Source: Verrucomicrobiales bacterium (lineage in GTDB: Bacteria; Verrucomicrobiota; Verrucomicrobiia; Verrucomicrobiales; DEV007). Taken from it: DNA of 64,000 bases. Position 1 is the stretch's first letter; every line of letters begins with the position of its first letter. The notes beneath the pieces are model-generated. The model was not told where the DNA came from. It searched no databases and was given only the letters and a program-made list of their open reading frames with translations. The stretch covers positions 124,001 to 188,000 of the forward strand of contig DUBC01000052.1 in NCBI GenBank assembly GCA_012960505.1, written 5' to 3'. Below are positions 9,215 through 18,087 of the stretch, piece after piece. The translations under genes and the position numbers were made by a program.

Positions 9215-10429
9215 ATGAAGATTTCCCTAACAATTATACTTACGGGTATCATTTCTTCGCTCAATGCCGCGGACTGGCCCAATTGGCAGGGCCCAAATTA
9301 CAATGGCATTTCATCTGAAACAGAATGGGATCCTGACAAGATAGGCAATCTGATTTGGAAGGAACAGGTCGGTGTTGGATTTGCCGGGGTCTCTGTTTCC
9401 GAAGGAAGACTTTACACACTGGGCCACGACGGGAAGCGAAGGGATGGTTCTGAAACGGTTTATTGTTTTGATGCGAAGACCGGTAAAAAGATATGGTCTG
9501 ATACATATAAGGCAGAATTATTGCCTAATCTTCATGAGGGCGGTCCGGCAGCTACTCCCACAGTGCACTTGGGCAAAGTTTACACATTGGGTAAGGATGG
9601 AAAATTTAAATCATACAATGCAAAAAATGGCAAAAAACTCTGGGAGAGAGATCTACTCAAAGATTCAGCTATGCAGAAGCCTGCCGAGTGGGGCTTTGCC
9701 GGATCCCCACTTATTGTTGGCGAAATGATAGTGGTCGAGGCTGCTCATACCATTGCCTATTCATTGGGAGAAGGCGAAATGATTTGGAAAAGTGAACGGT
9801 TCAAACCAGCATATGCTAGCCCAGTTTTATTCAATTTTGAAGACAAGGACCTACTCATCACATTGAAGACGGAAGGCCTAGTCATTCTTGAGGCGCGCAA
9901 CGGGAAGACGGTGACGATTAATGAATGGAAGACAAGGTTCAGCACGAATGCGACGACACCCATAGTTATAGATAATAAAGTATTTATCTCGACTGGTTAT
10001 GGTCGTGGGTGTGGGCTTTATACTTTTGATGGGAAAAGATTAAAAGAAGTGTATAGCAATAAAGCTATCAGCAATCACATGGCAAATTGTATTGTCATGG
10101 ATGGACATCTGTACGGTATCAGTGGTAATACGCATGGTGCGGAGAAGAAGGAATTGATCTGTATGGAATTTGAAACGGGTAAGGTGAAATGGAAAGAAGG
10201 TGGCTTTGGTTGTGGCACAGTGACCGCTGCTGACGGTAAGCTTATAGTATTTAGTGAGCGCGGAGAACTTGCTGTTGGTGCTGCATCACCAAAGAAATTT
10301 GAAAGTTTGGCCCGTGAGCAAGTTAATCGAGGTCGGTGCTGGACCGTTCCTGTCCTTTCAAATGGTATTATTTACACGAGAAATGCATCAGGTAATCTGG
10401 TTGCTGTTGGGGTAGGCAAAGGTTTCTGA
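9215..10429 (+). CDS. Exported PQQ-type beta-propeller repeat protein
   Basis: A 404-residue protein with a signal peptide (ILTGIISSLNAADWPNWQG), then repeated beta-propeller blades with the tryptophan-docking pattern G-x-x-x-W (GKKIWSD, GKKLWERD, GKVKWKEG). This family (PQQ_2/BamB-like) is abundant in Verrucomicrobiota and Planctomycetota, and most members do not bind PQQ. I prefer the ATG at 9215 to a TTG six bases upstream because the former gives a compact signal peptide. It has a homologue of similar size at 22606-23844. The role is unknown; the fold is well supported. Confidence 0.8.
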   Translation: MKISLTIILTGIISSLNAADWPNWQGPNYNGISSETEWDPDKIGNLIWKEQVGVGFAGVSVSEGRLYTLGHDGKRRDGSETVYCFDAKTGKKIWSDTYKAELLPNLHEGGPAATPTVHLGKVYTLGKDGKFKSYNAKNGKKLWERDLLKDSAMQKPAEWGFAGSPLIVGEMIVVEAAHTIAYSLGEGEMIWKSERFKPAYASPVLFNFEDKDLLITLKTEGLVILEARNGKTVTINEWKTRFSTNATTPIVIDNKVFISTGYGRGCGLYTFDGKRLKEVYSNKAISNHMANCIVMDGHLYGISGNTHGAEKKELICMEFETGKVKWKEGGFGCGTVTAADGKLIVFSERGELAVGAASPKKFESLAREQVNRGRCWTVPVLSNGIIYTRNASGNLVAVGVGKGF

Positions 10430-10574
10430 GTTTATTTTCTGGTAGTTTCATATCTGGGAGTTAACCATTTTTAAATATGGGTCAATGGTGTGCTTTCTTG
10501 TAAGGTTGAACTGAAATTTTTATTAAAGCACGTTACGGAGTAGTCATGACCTAAGAAATAAAAATAAAAACCCT

Positions 10575-12023
10575 ATGAAATTTCTGCAAAAATCTCTTAA
10601 TGCCAAATTGACCAAATCTGATCTACTTATTGTTTTTGGTTGCCATGGTAAAAAAATCAAACTTCCTCAGGGGGTTAAGATTCCGGTTAGTGCTCTAGAG
10701 TCATTCGTCTGCAGCTCTGGTCAAAAAAGAATAACAGATTCAATCAAGGGGCCCTTTCAGCGAGTCCTGATGGTTGGGCTAGGTGAATCCAAAAAAATAG
10801 ACGCCGAAAATATTCGTCGTGCCGCAGCCATTGCTGTGAAAGAGGCTAGGAAAAATAAACTAGAATCTATAACTTATTGGGCAGCTAAGAATTATGGTTT
10901 CGATGCGGGCATTTTTGGACAGGCCCTTGCAGAAGGCGCCGTGATGGGCTCATATCGTCTGGACGACTTTAAAAAAAGTACAGAAGGCTTGAAAAAAGTT
11001 ACGTTTCATACCGGGGAGATTATCAAAAGAGGGGCCAAGCGCGGCATTGCAATAGGAAATGGGAATTGCCTCGCCAGACGTTTGCAAGACACCCCTGCCA
11101 ATAAAATGAGACCTCGTGATCTGGTCAGAGAGGCCCGCAAAATCGCCAAGAATTCAGTCAGTATTTCTGTGAAAGTTTTTGATGAAGGCGCCATGAAAAA
11201 GATGGGTATGGGGTCATTGCTTTCAGTCTCTGAAGGTTCGTTCGAGCCAGCTTATTTAATTCATTTGATTCATCGACCAAAGGCCAAGACTGGGAATAAG
11301 GTTTGTTTCGTAGGTAAGGGTCTAACTTTTGATTCTGGTGGCATTAGTCTCAAGCCTTCAGGAAAGATGCACGAGATGAAATATGATATGTCTGGAGGGG
11401 CTGCAGTGCTTGGCGTTTTTGATGTCCTTTCTTCAATTAGCTCAGATGTTGAAGTTCACGGACTGATCCCAACTTCGGAGAATCTTCCTGACGGTAAGGC
11501 TACTAAACCCGGGGATTTGGTTACTGCTTATAATGGGCTTAAGATTGAGGTTTTGAATACTGACGCTGAAGGGCGACTGATTCTTGCTGATGCGCTAGCT
11601 TATGCCGCTAAAAAGATTCGGCCTGATGCAATGGTAGATCTTGCCACTCTGACCGGTGCTGTTGTCGTTGCTCTGGGACACGAAATTACAGGAGTCATGG
11701 GGAATGATGATGACCTGACGCAATCACTTGTAGAGGCAGGTAAAAGAACTTCGGAAATGGTGTGGCCTCTGCCAATTATTGATCTTCACAAAAAGGAAAT
11801 GAAAGGAATCGTAGGTGATCTGAGAAATATCAGTGGACCTGCCACGGGCGCGGGATCTTCAACGGGTGGAGCTTTCCTATCATACTTTGTTGGAGAAACG
11901 CCTTGGGCTCATCTAGATATTGCCGGTAGTGCTTGGGGTGCTGCGCAGAGAGACTATCAGGGTGGGGAGCAGGGAACTGGCGTGGGAGTTCGGCTACTGA
12001 TTGATTATCTAGAGAGTATTTAA
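10575..12023 (+). CDS. pepA: Leucyl aminopeptidase (M17)
   Basis: Cytosolic dizinc/manganese aminopeptidase that releases N-terminal residues from peptides. The M17 signature NTDAEGRL begins at residue 328. The upstream metal-binding block GKGLTFDSGGISLKPSGKMHEMKYD is present as expected, with its Lys and Asp ligands. At 482 residues it is close to family length. The C-terminus (HLDIAGSAWG) also matches PepA. It converges with the aminotransferase gene (10-base gap). No terminator-like T run was seen between them. Confidence 0.94.
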   Translation: MKFLQKSLNAKLTKSDLLIVFGCHGKKIKLPQGVKIPVSALESFVCSSGQKRITDSIKGPFQRVLMVGLGESKKIDAENIRRAAAIAVKEARKNKLESITYWAAKNYGFDAGIFGQALAEGAVMGSYRLDDFKKSTEGLKKVTFHTGEIIKRGAKRGIAIGNGNCLARRLQDTPANKMRPRDLVREARKIAKNSVSISVKVFDEGAMKKMGMGSLLSVSEGSFEPAYLIHLIHRPKAKTGNKVCFVGKGLTFDSGGISLKPSGKMHEMKYDMSGGAAVLGVFDVLSSISSDVEVHGLIPTSENLPDGKATKPGDLVTAYNGLKIEVLNTDAEGRLILADALAYAAKKIRPDAMVDLATLTGAVVVALGHEITGVMGNDDDLTQSLVEAGKRTSEMVWPLPIIDLHKKEMKGIVGDLRNISGPATGAGSSTGGAFLSYFVGETPWAHLDIAGSAWGAAQRDYQGGEQGTGVGVRLLIDYLESI

Positions 12024-12033
12024 TCGAATTTAA

Positions 12034-13239
12034 TCAGAGAATTTCTCTCAGTGCCTTGACTAGCCTTTGGAGGTCAGATGCATCATTATATGCTTGAATT
12101 GAGATTCGGAACATACTGCCCTTCGGATGTAAAAACACTGGCACATCAACCTTGAAACGGTGAAAGAGTTCAGTGTGAAGGGAAGAGTGATCCCCTTCAG
12201 GTAAAAGATAAGAGCGCATCTGGGGTGGTTGCAAATCAGTGTGCAGATAGAGATCATCCATTCCTGTGATACCAAGAATTGGTTCATTAAATTCTGCTAT
12301 GAGATGATTTGAACGCGGAACAACAGTTTCGAACCATTTGTTCTTGTTGAGAAAATTAATAGCATCTTGAACTGCTAGAATGGAAGAGATGTCTGTTGTT
12401 CCTTGCCAATCATTTTCAAGAAGCAGTGACGAGGTTCCCTCTGAAATGTTTCCCCAGCTGATCGCGGGCGGGCGAATCCTATTTTCATGTTCTCGAGAAG
12501 CGTAAACGAAACCTGCTCCCTTAGGTGAGAGCATCCATTTATGGCAATTTCCCACATAGAAATCGGCTCCGATCTCTTTAAGGTTTACTTTTATCTGGCC
12601 AGGTGCATGTGCTCCATCAATGACGGAGACCGCGCCCGCGTCCCTGACAATTTCTGTAAGTTCTTTGATTGGAAAAAGCTGTGCCGTTTCTGGGGCAATG
12701 TGAGGGAATGTGACAATTTTCACTGAAGGATCGATTTGTTCCTTCAATAGATCCACCGCCGAGGATGCAGATTCGAGAGGGAGCGGCATCTTGATTCTGA
12801 TGAAATGTGCTCCTCTCTCCTCGCATATGGTTTTCCACATTCTGTCAACGGCTCCGTATTCGTGTTCAGTTGCCAATACCTTGTCCCCTTCATTTATGAC
12901 CAGGGACTGAGTTACCATATTGAGTCCGTAAGTCACGTTACGTACAAATGCGATTTGATCAGATTCACAATTAAGGAACAGGGAAAGTCCTGCCCTTGTT
13001 TCCTGCATTCTTTTGGTGAATTCTCTGTAAAGCAGGGTAGCAGGCTCCCTCTCAAGTTCGTGCTGATAGCGTTGATAGGCTTCAAATACTGACCTTGGAC
13101 AGGCTCCGTAAGCGCCATGATTGAAGTATGCTACTTCAGGATCTAGAAGGAATTGGTCTTTCAAATGATTCAATGGAGCTGGGCCTCTGTCTTCAAAAGG
13201 TTTGTTCATATCGAATCGCCTGTCAATCTCCTCTCTCAT
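12034..13239 (-). CDS. PLP-dependent class V aminotransferase (isopenicillin-N-epimerase-like)
   Basis: Fold-type I PLP enzyme of the cysteine desulfurase/isopenicillin N epimerase group. It has the class V signature with VIDGAHAPGQIKVNL (Asp that contacts the pyridine nitrogen) and the Schiff-base Lys234 in VGNCHKWMLSPKG. N-terminal YFNHGAYGACPRSV is typical of the epimerase-like subgroup rather than IscS, and no desulfurase active-site Cys loop was evident. The substrate is unknown. An internal Met at residue 11 is an alternative start. Confidence 0.8.
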   Translation of the reverse strand: MREEIDRRFDMNKPFEDRGPAPLNHLKDQFLLDPEVAYFNHGAYGACPRSVFEAYQRYQHELEREPATLLYREFTKRMQETRAGLSLFLNCESDQIAFVRNVTYGLNMVTQSLVINEGDKVLATEHEYGAVDRMWKTICEERGAHFIRIKMPLPLESASSAVDLLKEQIDPSVKIVTFPHIAPETAQLFPIKELTEIVRDAGAVSVIDGAHAPGQIKVNLKEIGADFYVGNCHKWMLSPKGAGFVYASREHENRIRPPAISWGNISEGTSSLLLENDWQGTTDISSILAVQDAINFLNKNKWFETVVPRSNHLIAEFNEPILGITGMDDLYLHTDLQPPQMRSYLLPEGDHSSLHTELFHRFKVDVPVFLHPKGSMFRISIQAYNDASDLQRLVKALREIL

Positions 13240-13379
13240 GCTCAGAATGAGAAAGCAGCAGTTCTAGTAGTTAAGCTTTGCCAATTCACAGCCATTCATC
13301 GATAATATAGTATTAGTCATTGAATAATTTAAGTAATTCTGAGTTGAAATGCTCTGGCTGAAAGCTACTGAATCAAGAA

Positions 13380-14762
13380 ATGTCTAAATATGACCTTATT
13401 GTTATCGGGGGCGGGCCTGCCGGCTACGTCGGAGCCATTCGTGCCGCTCAGCTTGGGAAGCGAATCGCTTGTGTTGAAAAGGATCGAGCAGGTGGAACTT
13501 GCCTGAATTGGGGATGCATTCCGACCAAGTCGCTCCTACGCAATGCCGAGCTTTACCGCTTAATGCAGAACCATGCTGACGAGTTTGGATTCAGTTTCGA
13601 CAATTTATCGTATGATTGGTCCAAGGTCATATCTAGGAGCCGTAAGGTATCGGACAGACTTGCCGGCGGAATTGAATTTTTATTTAAGAAAAATAAAGTC
13701 GATTATGTCCTTGGCACTGGCCAGATACTTGAGCCCGGAAAAGTTCAAGTCACCGATTCTTCTGGCCAGCAAAATGTTCTCGAGTCTGAACACATTCTTG
13801 TTGCCACTGGGTGCAAGACAAGAGCATTTCCTGACCTGCAGTTCAATGGTCGCTCCGTTGTTGGAAGTTCTGAAGCTATGATCATGGAGAAGCAGCCGGA
13901 GGACATTGTTATTATCGGAGCAGGTGCGATCGGTATTGAATTCGCATATTTTTTCAATGCATTTGGAACCAAGGTTACTATCGTTGAAATGATGCCCAAT
14001 ATTTTACCTGTTGAGGATCGAGAGGTGAGTGCTGAATTAGAAAAAAGTTTCAAGAAGAGTGGAATTGAAATTCTCAGTTCAACAAAAGTGATAGGTACTA
14101 GAGATCTTGGCGATCGTATTGAAATTGATGTTGAAAAGGAAGGGTCAGCACCAAGTACAATAGGGGCCGAGGTCGCACTCATAGCGATTGGGGTTGAGCC
14201 TGTCCTTCCGGCTGACTTTGATCTTGAATTGGATAGAGGATATATTGTTACGGATGATAAGTATCAGACCAACGTTCCTGGAATTTATGCTGTCGGGGAC
14301 ATTATAGGGCCGCCTTGGCTCGCTCACGTAGCTAGCTTTGAAGCGACTCAATGTGTTAATGGTCTTTTCAATGGGACCCAACCTAAGAAAGTAGGAACCT
14401 TTCCTGGGTGCACCTATTGTCAGCCTCAAGTGGCCAGTGTTGGTCTCACAGAACAAGGGGCTGAGGAGAAGAGCCTATCTTTCAAGATTGGAAAATTCCC
14501 TTATCAGGCTAGTGGTAAAGCACAAGCGGCCGGTGAGACGGAAGGTTTCATTAAGCTATTGATAGGAGAGCCGCACGGAGAAATTTTGGGGGCCCATATT
14601 ATAGGTTCTGAAGCTACTGAGCTAATTGCTGAACTTGGTTTGGCCATTGAATCTGAGCTGACTTACGAAGAAATTGAAAATACAATTCATGCTCATCCTA
14701 CCCTAAGTGAAATGGTCCATGAAGCGGTCGGTGCTTCTACTGGGCATGCGGTCCATATATAA
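13380..14762 (+). CDS. lpdA: Dihydrolipoyl dehydrogenase (E3)
   Basis: FAD disulfide oxidoreductase that reoxidises dihydrolipoyl groups of 2-oxoacid dehydrogenase complexes. It shows the FAD-binding GGGPAGYVGAIRAAQLG near the N-terminus, the redox-active disulfide Cys41-Cys46 (GGTCLNWGCIPTKS), the NAD-binding GAGAIGIEFAYFF, and C-terminal HAHPTLSEMVHEA with the catalytic His-Glu pair. The 460-residue length is normal. No E1 or E2 gene is adjacent, so it may be shared between complexes. Confidence 0.94.
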   Translation: MSKYDLIVIGGGPAGYVGAIRAAQLGKRIACVEKDRAGGTCLNWGCIPTKSLLRNAELYRLMQNHADEFGFSFDNLSYDWSKVISRSRKVSDRLAGGIEFLFKKNKVDYVLGTGQILEPGKVQVTDSSGQQNVLESEHILVATGCKTRAFPDLQFNGRSVVGSSEAMIMEKQPEDIVIIGAGAIGIEFAYFFNAFGTKVTIVEMMPNILPVEDREVSAELEKSFKKSGIEILSSTKVIGTRDLGDRIEIDVEKEGSAPSTIGAEVALIAIGVEPVLPADFDLELDRGYIVTDDKYQTNVPGIYAVGDIIGPPWLAHVASFEATQCVNGLFNGTQPKKVGTFPGCTYCQPQVASVGLTEQGAEEKSLSFKIGKFPYQASGKAQAAGETEGFIKLLIGEPHGEILGAHIIGSEATELIAELGLAIESELTYEEIENTIHAHPTLSEMVHEAVGASTGHAVHI

Positions 14763-14839
14763 GATAGAAAGAGGGCGGTTTTGACGATCAATTGCGCCGC
14801 TTTATTGGAGAATTGCCAATTTCTTTAATTATACTTAAT

Positions 14840-14859
14840 AATAATGATAATTATTCTCA
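14840..14859 (+). promoter_or_regulatory. Fur box (strong)
   Basis: TGATAATTATTCTCA at 14845-14859 matches the 7-1-7 Fur consensus TGATAATNATTATCA at 13 of 14 defined positions. The 19-base window 14840-14858 matches the classical E. coli Fur box at 16 of 19. It sits upstream of the TonB receptor operon that starts at 15021, pointing to iron repression of the operon. Confidence 0.8.
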
Positions 14860-14866
14860 ATAAAGG

Positions 14867-14906
14867 TTGACTCTAGCTATGCTGTTGCTAATAAGAATCA
14901 GTCTCA
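14867..14906 (+). promoter_or_regulatory. Possible promoter with second, weaker Fur-like site
   Basis: TTGACT at 14867-14872 could be a -35 element, with TAATAA at 14889-14894 as a weak -10 after 16 bases. A weaker Fur-like site at 14892-14906 (10 of 14 consensus positions) would overlap this -10. With the strong box ending at 14859 the promoter would be flanked by two sites. The -10 is poor, and TATAAA at 14910-14915 is an alternative. Confidence 0.4.
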
Positions 14907-15020
14907 TTTTATAAATTAAAAAATAAATGATTGCTCGGCTCTAAAAATTGTCTGCCCTAGGCAAACTTTCAAGTGTCGGGAAACTGTTCAAATAAAAAAT
15001 AAAAATACTACTAAGTTACA

Positions 15021-17261
15021 ATGTTAGAAAAGAAAACTAACCGATTCTCAATAATTTTACTTGTGATCTTTGCATCGTCCGCGCTGATTGTTTCCAATGC
15101 GGTTGCGCAAGATGAAGAAGCAGCCGGCGCATTGGATCCGAGTCTTGTAATTGGAGGAGGGGATGTTTTTGATCTTCCTGGTTCTGGTTATGTTATCGAC
15201 ACGGAAGAGCTTCGATCACAGAACTACTATAACGTGAATCGGATCCTTGATCGCATTCCTGGTGTATACTACCGCGAGGAAGACGGGTACGGTAATTTTC
15301 CTAACATCTCCATTCGTGGTGGTGAGGGTACACGTAGTGATAACGTGACAATAATGGAGGATGGAATTCTGACTGCTCCTGCAGCGTATTCTGCGCCTTC
15401 CGCGTATTACTCACCGAACGCAGCTCGTATGGGTGGAATTGAGATCCTTAAAGGGTCATCTCAGATTGCTCATGGACCACACACAACCGGTGGTGTCGTG
15501 AACTACCTTTCTACTCAATTCCCTACAGATCATAGCTTCTATTTGCGTTCAGCTTATGGATCAAATAGTGCCTTTGATATTCACAGCTACTGGTCTGATA
15601 CATCTGAGGGGGACTTTGGCAGAGTTGGCATTTTAGCTGAAATTTACTATCGCCAAACAGACGGATACCGTACGATTGATGTTGGTAACGGATACGGTGG
15701 ATCTGACAAAACTGGCTTCGATCTGATGGAGCCTATGGTTAAGATTTTCTGGGAGCCAAATAGTGACGTTTACCAGCGGTGGGAGTTCAAGTATGGATAT
15801 ACTGAGTTCAACGCTGATGAGACCTATGCAGGTCTGACTGAATCAGATCTTAAGGCTAATCCATACAGACGCTATGCGGGAACGTTCCTAGATCATATGG
15901 CGACTGAGCACAAACGCTCATACTTGAAGTATTTGGTCGAGCCTGCTGACAATTTGACCCTTCAAGTTGCAGCCTATTACAATGAATTTGAGCGCGACTG
16001 GTACAAGATCAACAAAGCTGGTGGACAGAGTGTCTCCAAAGTTGTTGCTGATCCTATTACTTACGCTGCTGCATATGATGACCTTCGCCTCCTTGGAACT
16101 GGAAGCTTAGGAATCAAGCACAATTCACGTGCATATGAGTCCAAGGGTTTCCAGATCAACTTTGACTATGATACCACGATCGCTGGTACCGAGCATAGCA
16201 TTAGTGGAGGATCTCGAATCCACACTGATTCAATTCGTCGTTTCCAACAACAGGACACTATTGATCTTTCTGGTGGCACTCCTGTTGTTAATGAGGGGGC
16301 TCCAGGGTCCGGCGGTAACCGCTCCCAGGAAGCAGATGCTTTTTCCGCTTGGATTCAAGATGATATCAATCTTGGATCTTTGACTTTGAGCCCAGGTGTC
16401 CGTTATGAAACAATTGATGGAGACTGGAAAGACTATACGAGTGACGCAACTAACACTCAAACTAACGGCAAGACCGGTGAGATTGACGCTGTTGTTCCTG
16501 GCATTGGAATGACTTATGCACTCTCTGATTCCACTAACGCATTTGGTGGAGTTTATAAGGGAATATCAACCCCTTCTCCTCGTGGTTTCCTCAAGAGTGG
16601 AACTAGAATTGAGGAGAGCATCGGTTATGAACTCGGTGTCAGAACTCAGAAGGACGGCGCTTCAACAGAGATCGCCGCATTCTTAAGTGACTATGATGAG
16701 TTGACTGGATCTAATGCAGGTCTTGGTGGAGTGGCTTTTGATGACATGCTTGATGGCACCAACGCTGGTGAGGCTGAAGTCAAAGGTATTGAATTCCTTC
16801 AGAGCTACACTGCTAATGCAGACAGCTCAGTAGCTATTCCTATGTTTGTTAGCGCAACTTACACAGAGGCTACACTTACAGCACCTCTTTCTGAAGGTGG
16901 GGAAGACGACATCCTCGCTGCTGATGAGCCAGGTGCTACAATCCCTTACGTTCCAGAGTGGAAATTCGCAGTTGGTGCAGGATTGTCTGCTGAGAACTGG
17001 GGGCTTAGTGCTATTGGGTCATACAGATCCGATATGTATGCTTCTGCAAAGAACCTTGAAGTGTCTAATGGCCGTGAAGGCAAGATCGACGGAGGTTTTA
17101 TTCTTGATTTATCTGCGCATTATAAGCTCAGTGATACGACTCGCCTAATTGGTGGCGTTCACAATGTACTCGACGAAGTTCTCACCGTGAGTAGACTTCC
17201 AGATGGGCCTAGGGCAAATGCTCCTAGGGAATTCTATATTGGGTTTGAGCTGCAATGGTAA
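15021..17261 (+). CDS. TonB-dependent siderophore-type receptor (FecA-like)
   Basis: A 746-residue outer-membrane receptor, probably for a ferric chelate. It has a signal peptide ending near SNAVAQDEE and a plug domain with RIPGVYYREEDGYGNFPNIS, then IRGGEGTRSDNVTIMEDGI, characteristic of the FecA/ferric-citrate group. The barrel ends with ANAPREFYIGFELQW, with the usual aromatic C-terminus. A near-consensus Fur box lies about 160 bases upstream, and the downstream genes encode the ExbB/ExbD/TonB energy system, so iron transport is strongly suggested. The actual chelate is unknown. The stop codon overlaps the next start (ATGGTAA). Confidence 0.92.
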   Translation: MLEKKTNRFSIILLVIFASSALIVSNAVAQDEEAAGALDPSLVIGGGDVFDLPGSGYVIDTEELRSQNYYNVNRILDRIPGVYYREEDGYGNFPNISIRGGEGTRSDNVTIMEDGILTAPAAYSAPSAYYSPNAARMGGIEILKGSSQIAHGPHTTGGVVNYLSTQFPTDHSFYLRSAYGSNSAFDIHSYWSDTSEGDFGRVGILAEIYYRQTDGYRTIDVGNGYGGSDKTGFDLMEPMVKIFWEPNSDVYQRWEFKYGYTEFNADETYAGLTESDLKANPYRRYAGTFLDHMATEHKRSYLKYLVEPADNLTLQVAAYYNEFERDWYKINKAGGQSVSKVVADPITYAAAYDDLRLLGTGSLGIKHNSRAYESKGFQINFDYDTTIAGTEHSISGGSRIHTDSIRRFQQQDTIDLSGGTPVVNEGAPGSGGNRSQEADAFSAWIQDDINLGSLTLSPGVRYETIDGDWKDYTSDATNTQTNGKTGEIDAVVPGIGMTYALSDSTNAFGGVYKGISTPSPRGFLKSGTRIEESIGYELGVRTQKDGASTEIAAFLSDYDELTGSNAGLGGVAFDDMLDGTNAGEAEVKGIEFLQSYTANADSSVAIPMFVSATYTEATLTAPLSEGGEDDILAADEPGATIPYVPEWKFAVGAGLSAENWGLSAIGSYRSDMYASAKNLEVSNGREGKIDGGFILDLSAHYKLSDTTRLIGGVHNVLDEVLTVSRLPDGPRANAPREFYIGFELQW

Positions 17262-18082
17262 AAAAACATATACTTAGTAAAACACACAAACAAAACACAC
17301 ATGATCTTGTCCTAACTGTTTTATTGTTGGTGTTTACCGCAACAGCAGCTCACGCTCAGGAAAAGATTGCTGACGGTGACACCCAAAAGGTGTCACCGTC
17401 TTTCGTTTTACAGGAGAAGGTTCGCCAGTGGGTAGAGGTCCAGAAGATTCGTTCCAAGGAGCGTGCAGACTGGTCAGAGCAGAAACGTAACATGGCATCT
17501 CTGAACGGTATCCGGCTGAAGGAAATTGAGCAGATCGATTCTCTGATAGCCGCTGCAGGGAAAAGGCTCAGTGACGCTACCAAGAAACGTGAGGAGCTTT
17601 TGGCCGAGCAGGAATCATTACGCAATAAACGTGCAATTATTCTGAAGCGTGTGGAGCGGCTCGAAACAGCTTTACGGCCTCAGCTGCAAATTTTTCCTGA
17701 GCCTCTAATGAACAAAATTAATGACGAGGTGGAACGTATTCGTCAGTCAGAACCTAGCAGTTCCCTGCAGGATCGGTTACGTGATATTGTTGCGGTGATG
17801 AGCGCGGCTTCGGAATTTGGTCAGTCCTTGACTATTCATAGTCAGATCCGCATTGACGGTGAAGACCAGATTGAGGTTGAAGTTTTATACCTTGGCTTTT
17901 CCGGTGCCTGGTACGTTGGTAGGGCAGGGAAGGTTGCCGGCTATGGTCAGGCACATAAGAGCGGTTGGACCTGGACCGAGGACAATTCAGTGGCAGGTCC
18001 ATTAAAGGAGGCCATCGAGATGTACCGGAAAGAACGTGCACCAGATTATGTGCAAATTAATTTCAGTGGGAAGAAGGACTGA
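17255..18082 (+). CDS. DUF3450-like periplasmic coiled-coil protein
   Basis: A 275-residue exported protein in the position normally held by DUF3450 in TonB cassettes. A signal peptide (about 1-35) ends at TAAHAQEK. Residues 60-135 form a heptad-rich coiled coil (QKRNMASLNGIRLKEIEQID and onward). The C-terminal half has VLYLGFSGAWYVGRAGKVAG and GWTWTEDNSV, features typical of DUF3450. It probably works in the periplasm with the long ExbB-like protein encoded next. Its start overlaps the receptor stop by seven bases, suggesting translational coupling. A perfect terminator-like hairpin lies at codons 40-49. Confidence 0.75.
   Translation: MVKKHILSKTHKQNTHDLVLTVLLLVFTATAAHAQEKIADGDTQKVSPSFVLQEKVRQWVEVQKIRSKERADWSEQKRNMASLNGIRLKEIEQIDSLIAAAGKRLSDATKKREELLAEQESLRNKRAIILKRVERLETALRPQLQIFPEPLMNKINDEVERIRQSEPSSSLQDRLRDIVAVMSAASEFGQSLTIHSQIRIDGEDQIEVEVLYLGFSGAWYVGRAGKVAGYGQAHKSGWTWTEDNSVAGPLKEAIEMYRKERAPDYVQINFSGKKD
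17372..17400 (+). terminator. Intragenic terminator/attenuator-like hairpin
   Basis: GACGGTGACACC at 17372-17383 is perfectly complementary to 17389-17400 across a 5-nt CAAAA loop, followed immediately by TTTCGTTTT. This has the form of an intrinsic terminator but lies inside the DUF3450-like gene, 111 bases after the receptor stop codon. It could reduce expression of the TonB machinery relative to the receptor. Ribosomes translating the DUF3450 gene would disrupt it. Confidence 0.6.
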
Positions 18083-18087
18083 TCAGC

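Noticed and set aside
13745..14182. 145-codon open frame antisense to lpdA
   Set aside because: It is wholly inside a strongly conserved gene on the other strand and shows no domain or start signal; a codon-bias shadow.
14773..14802. Hairpin after lpdA as an intrinsic terminator
   Set aside because: Only two 4-bp stems separated by a 3x3 internal loop, and the T run is interrupted. Too weak to call.
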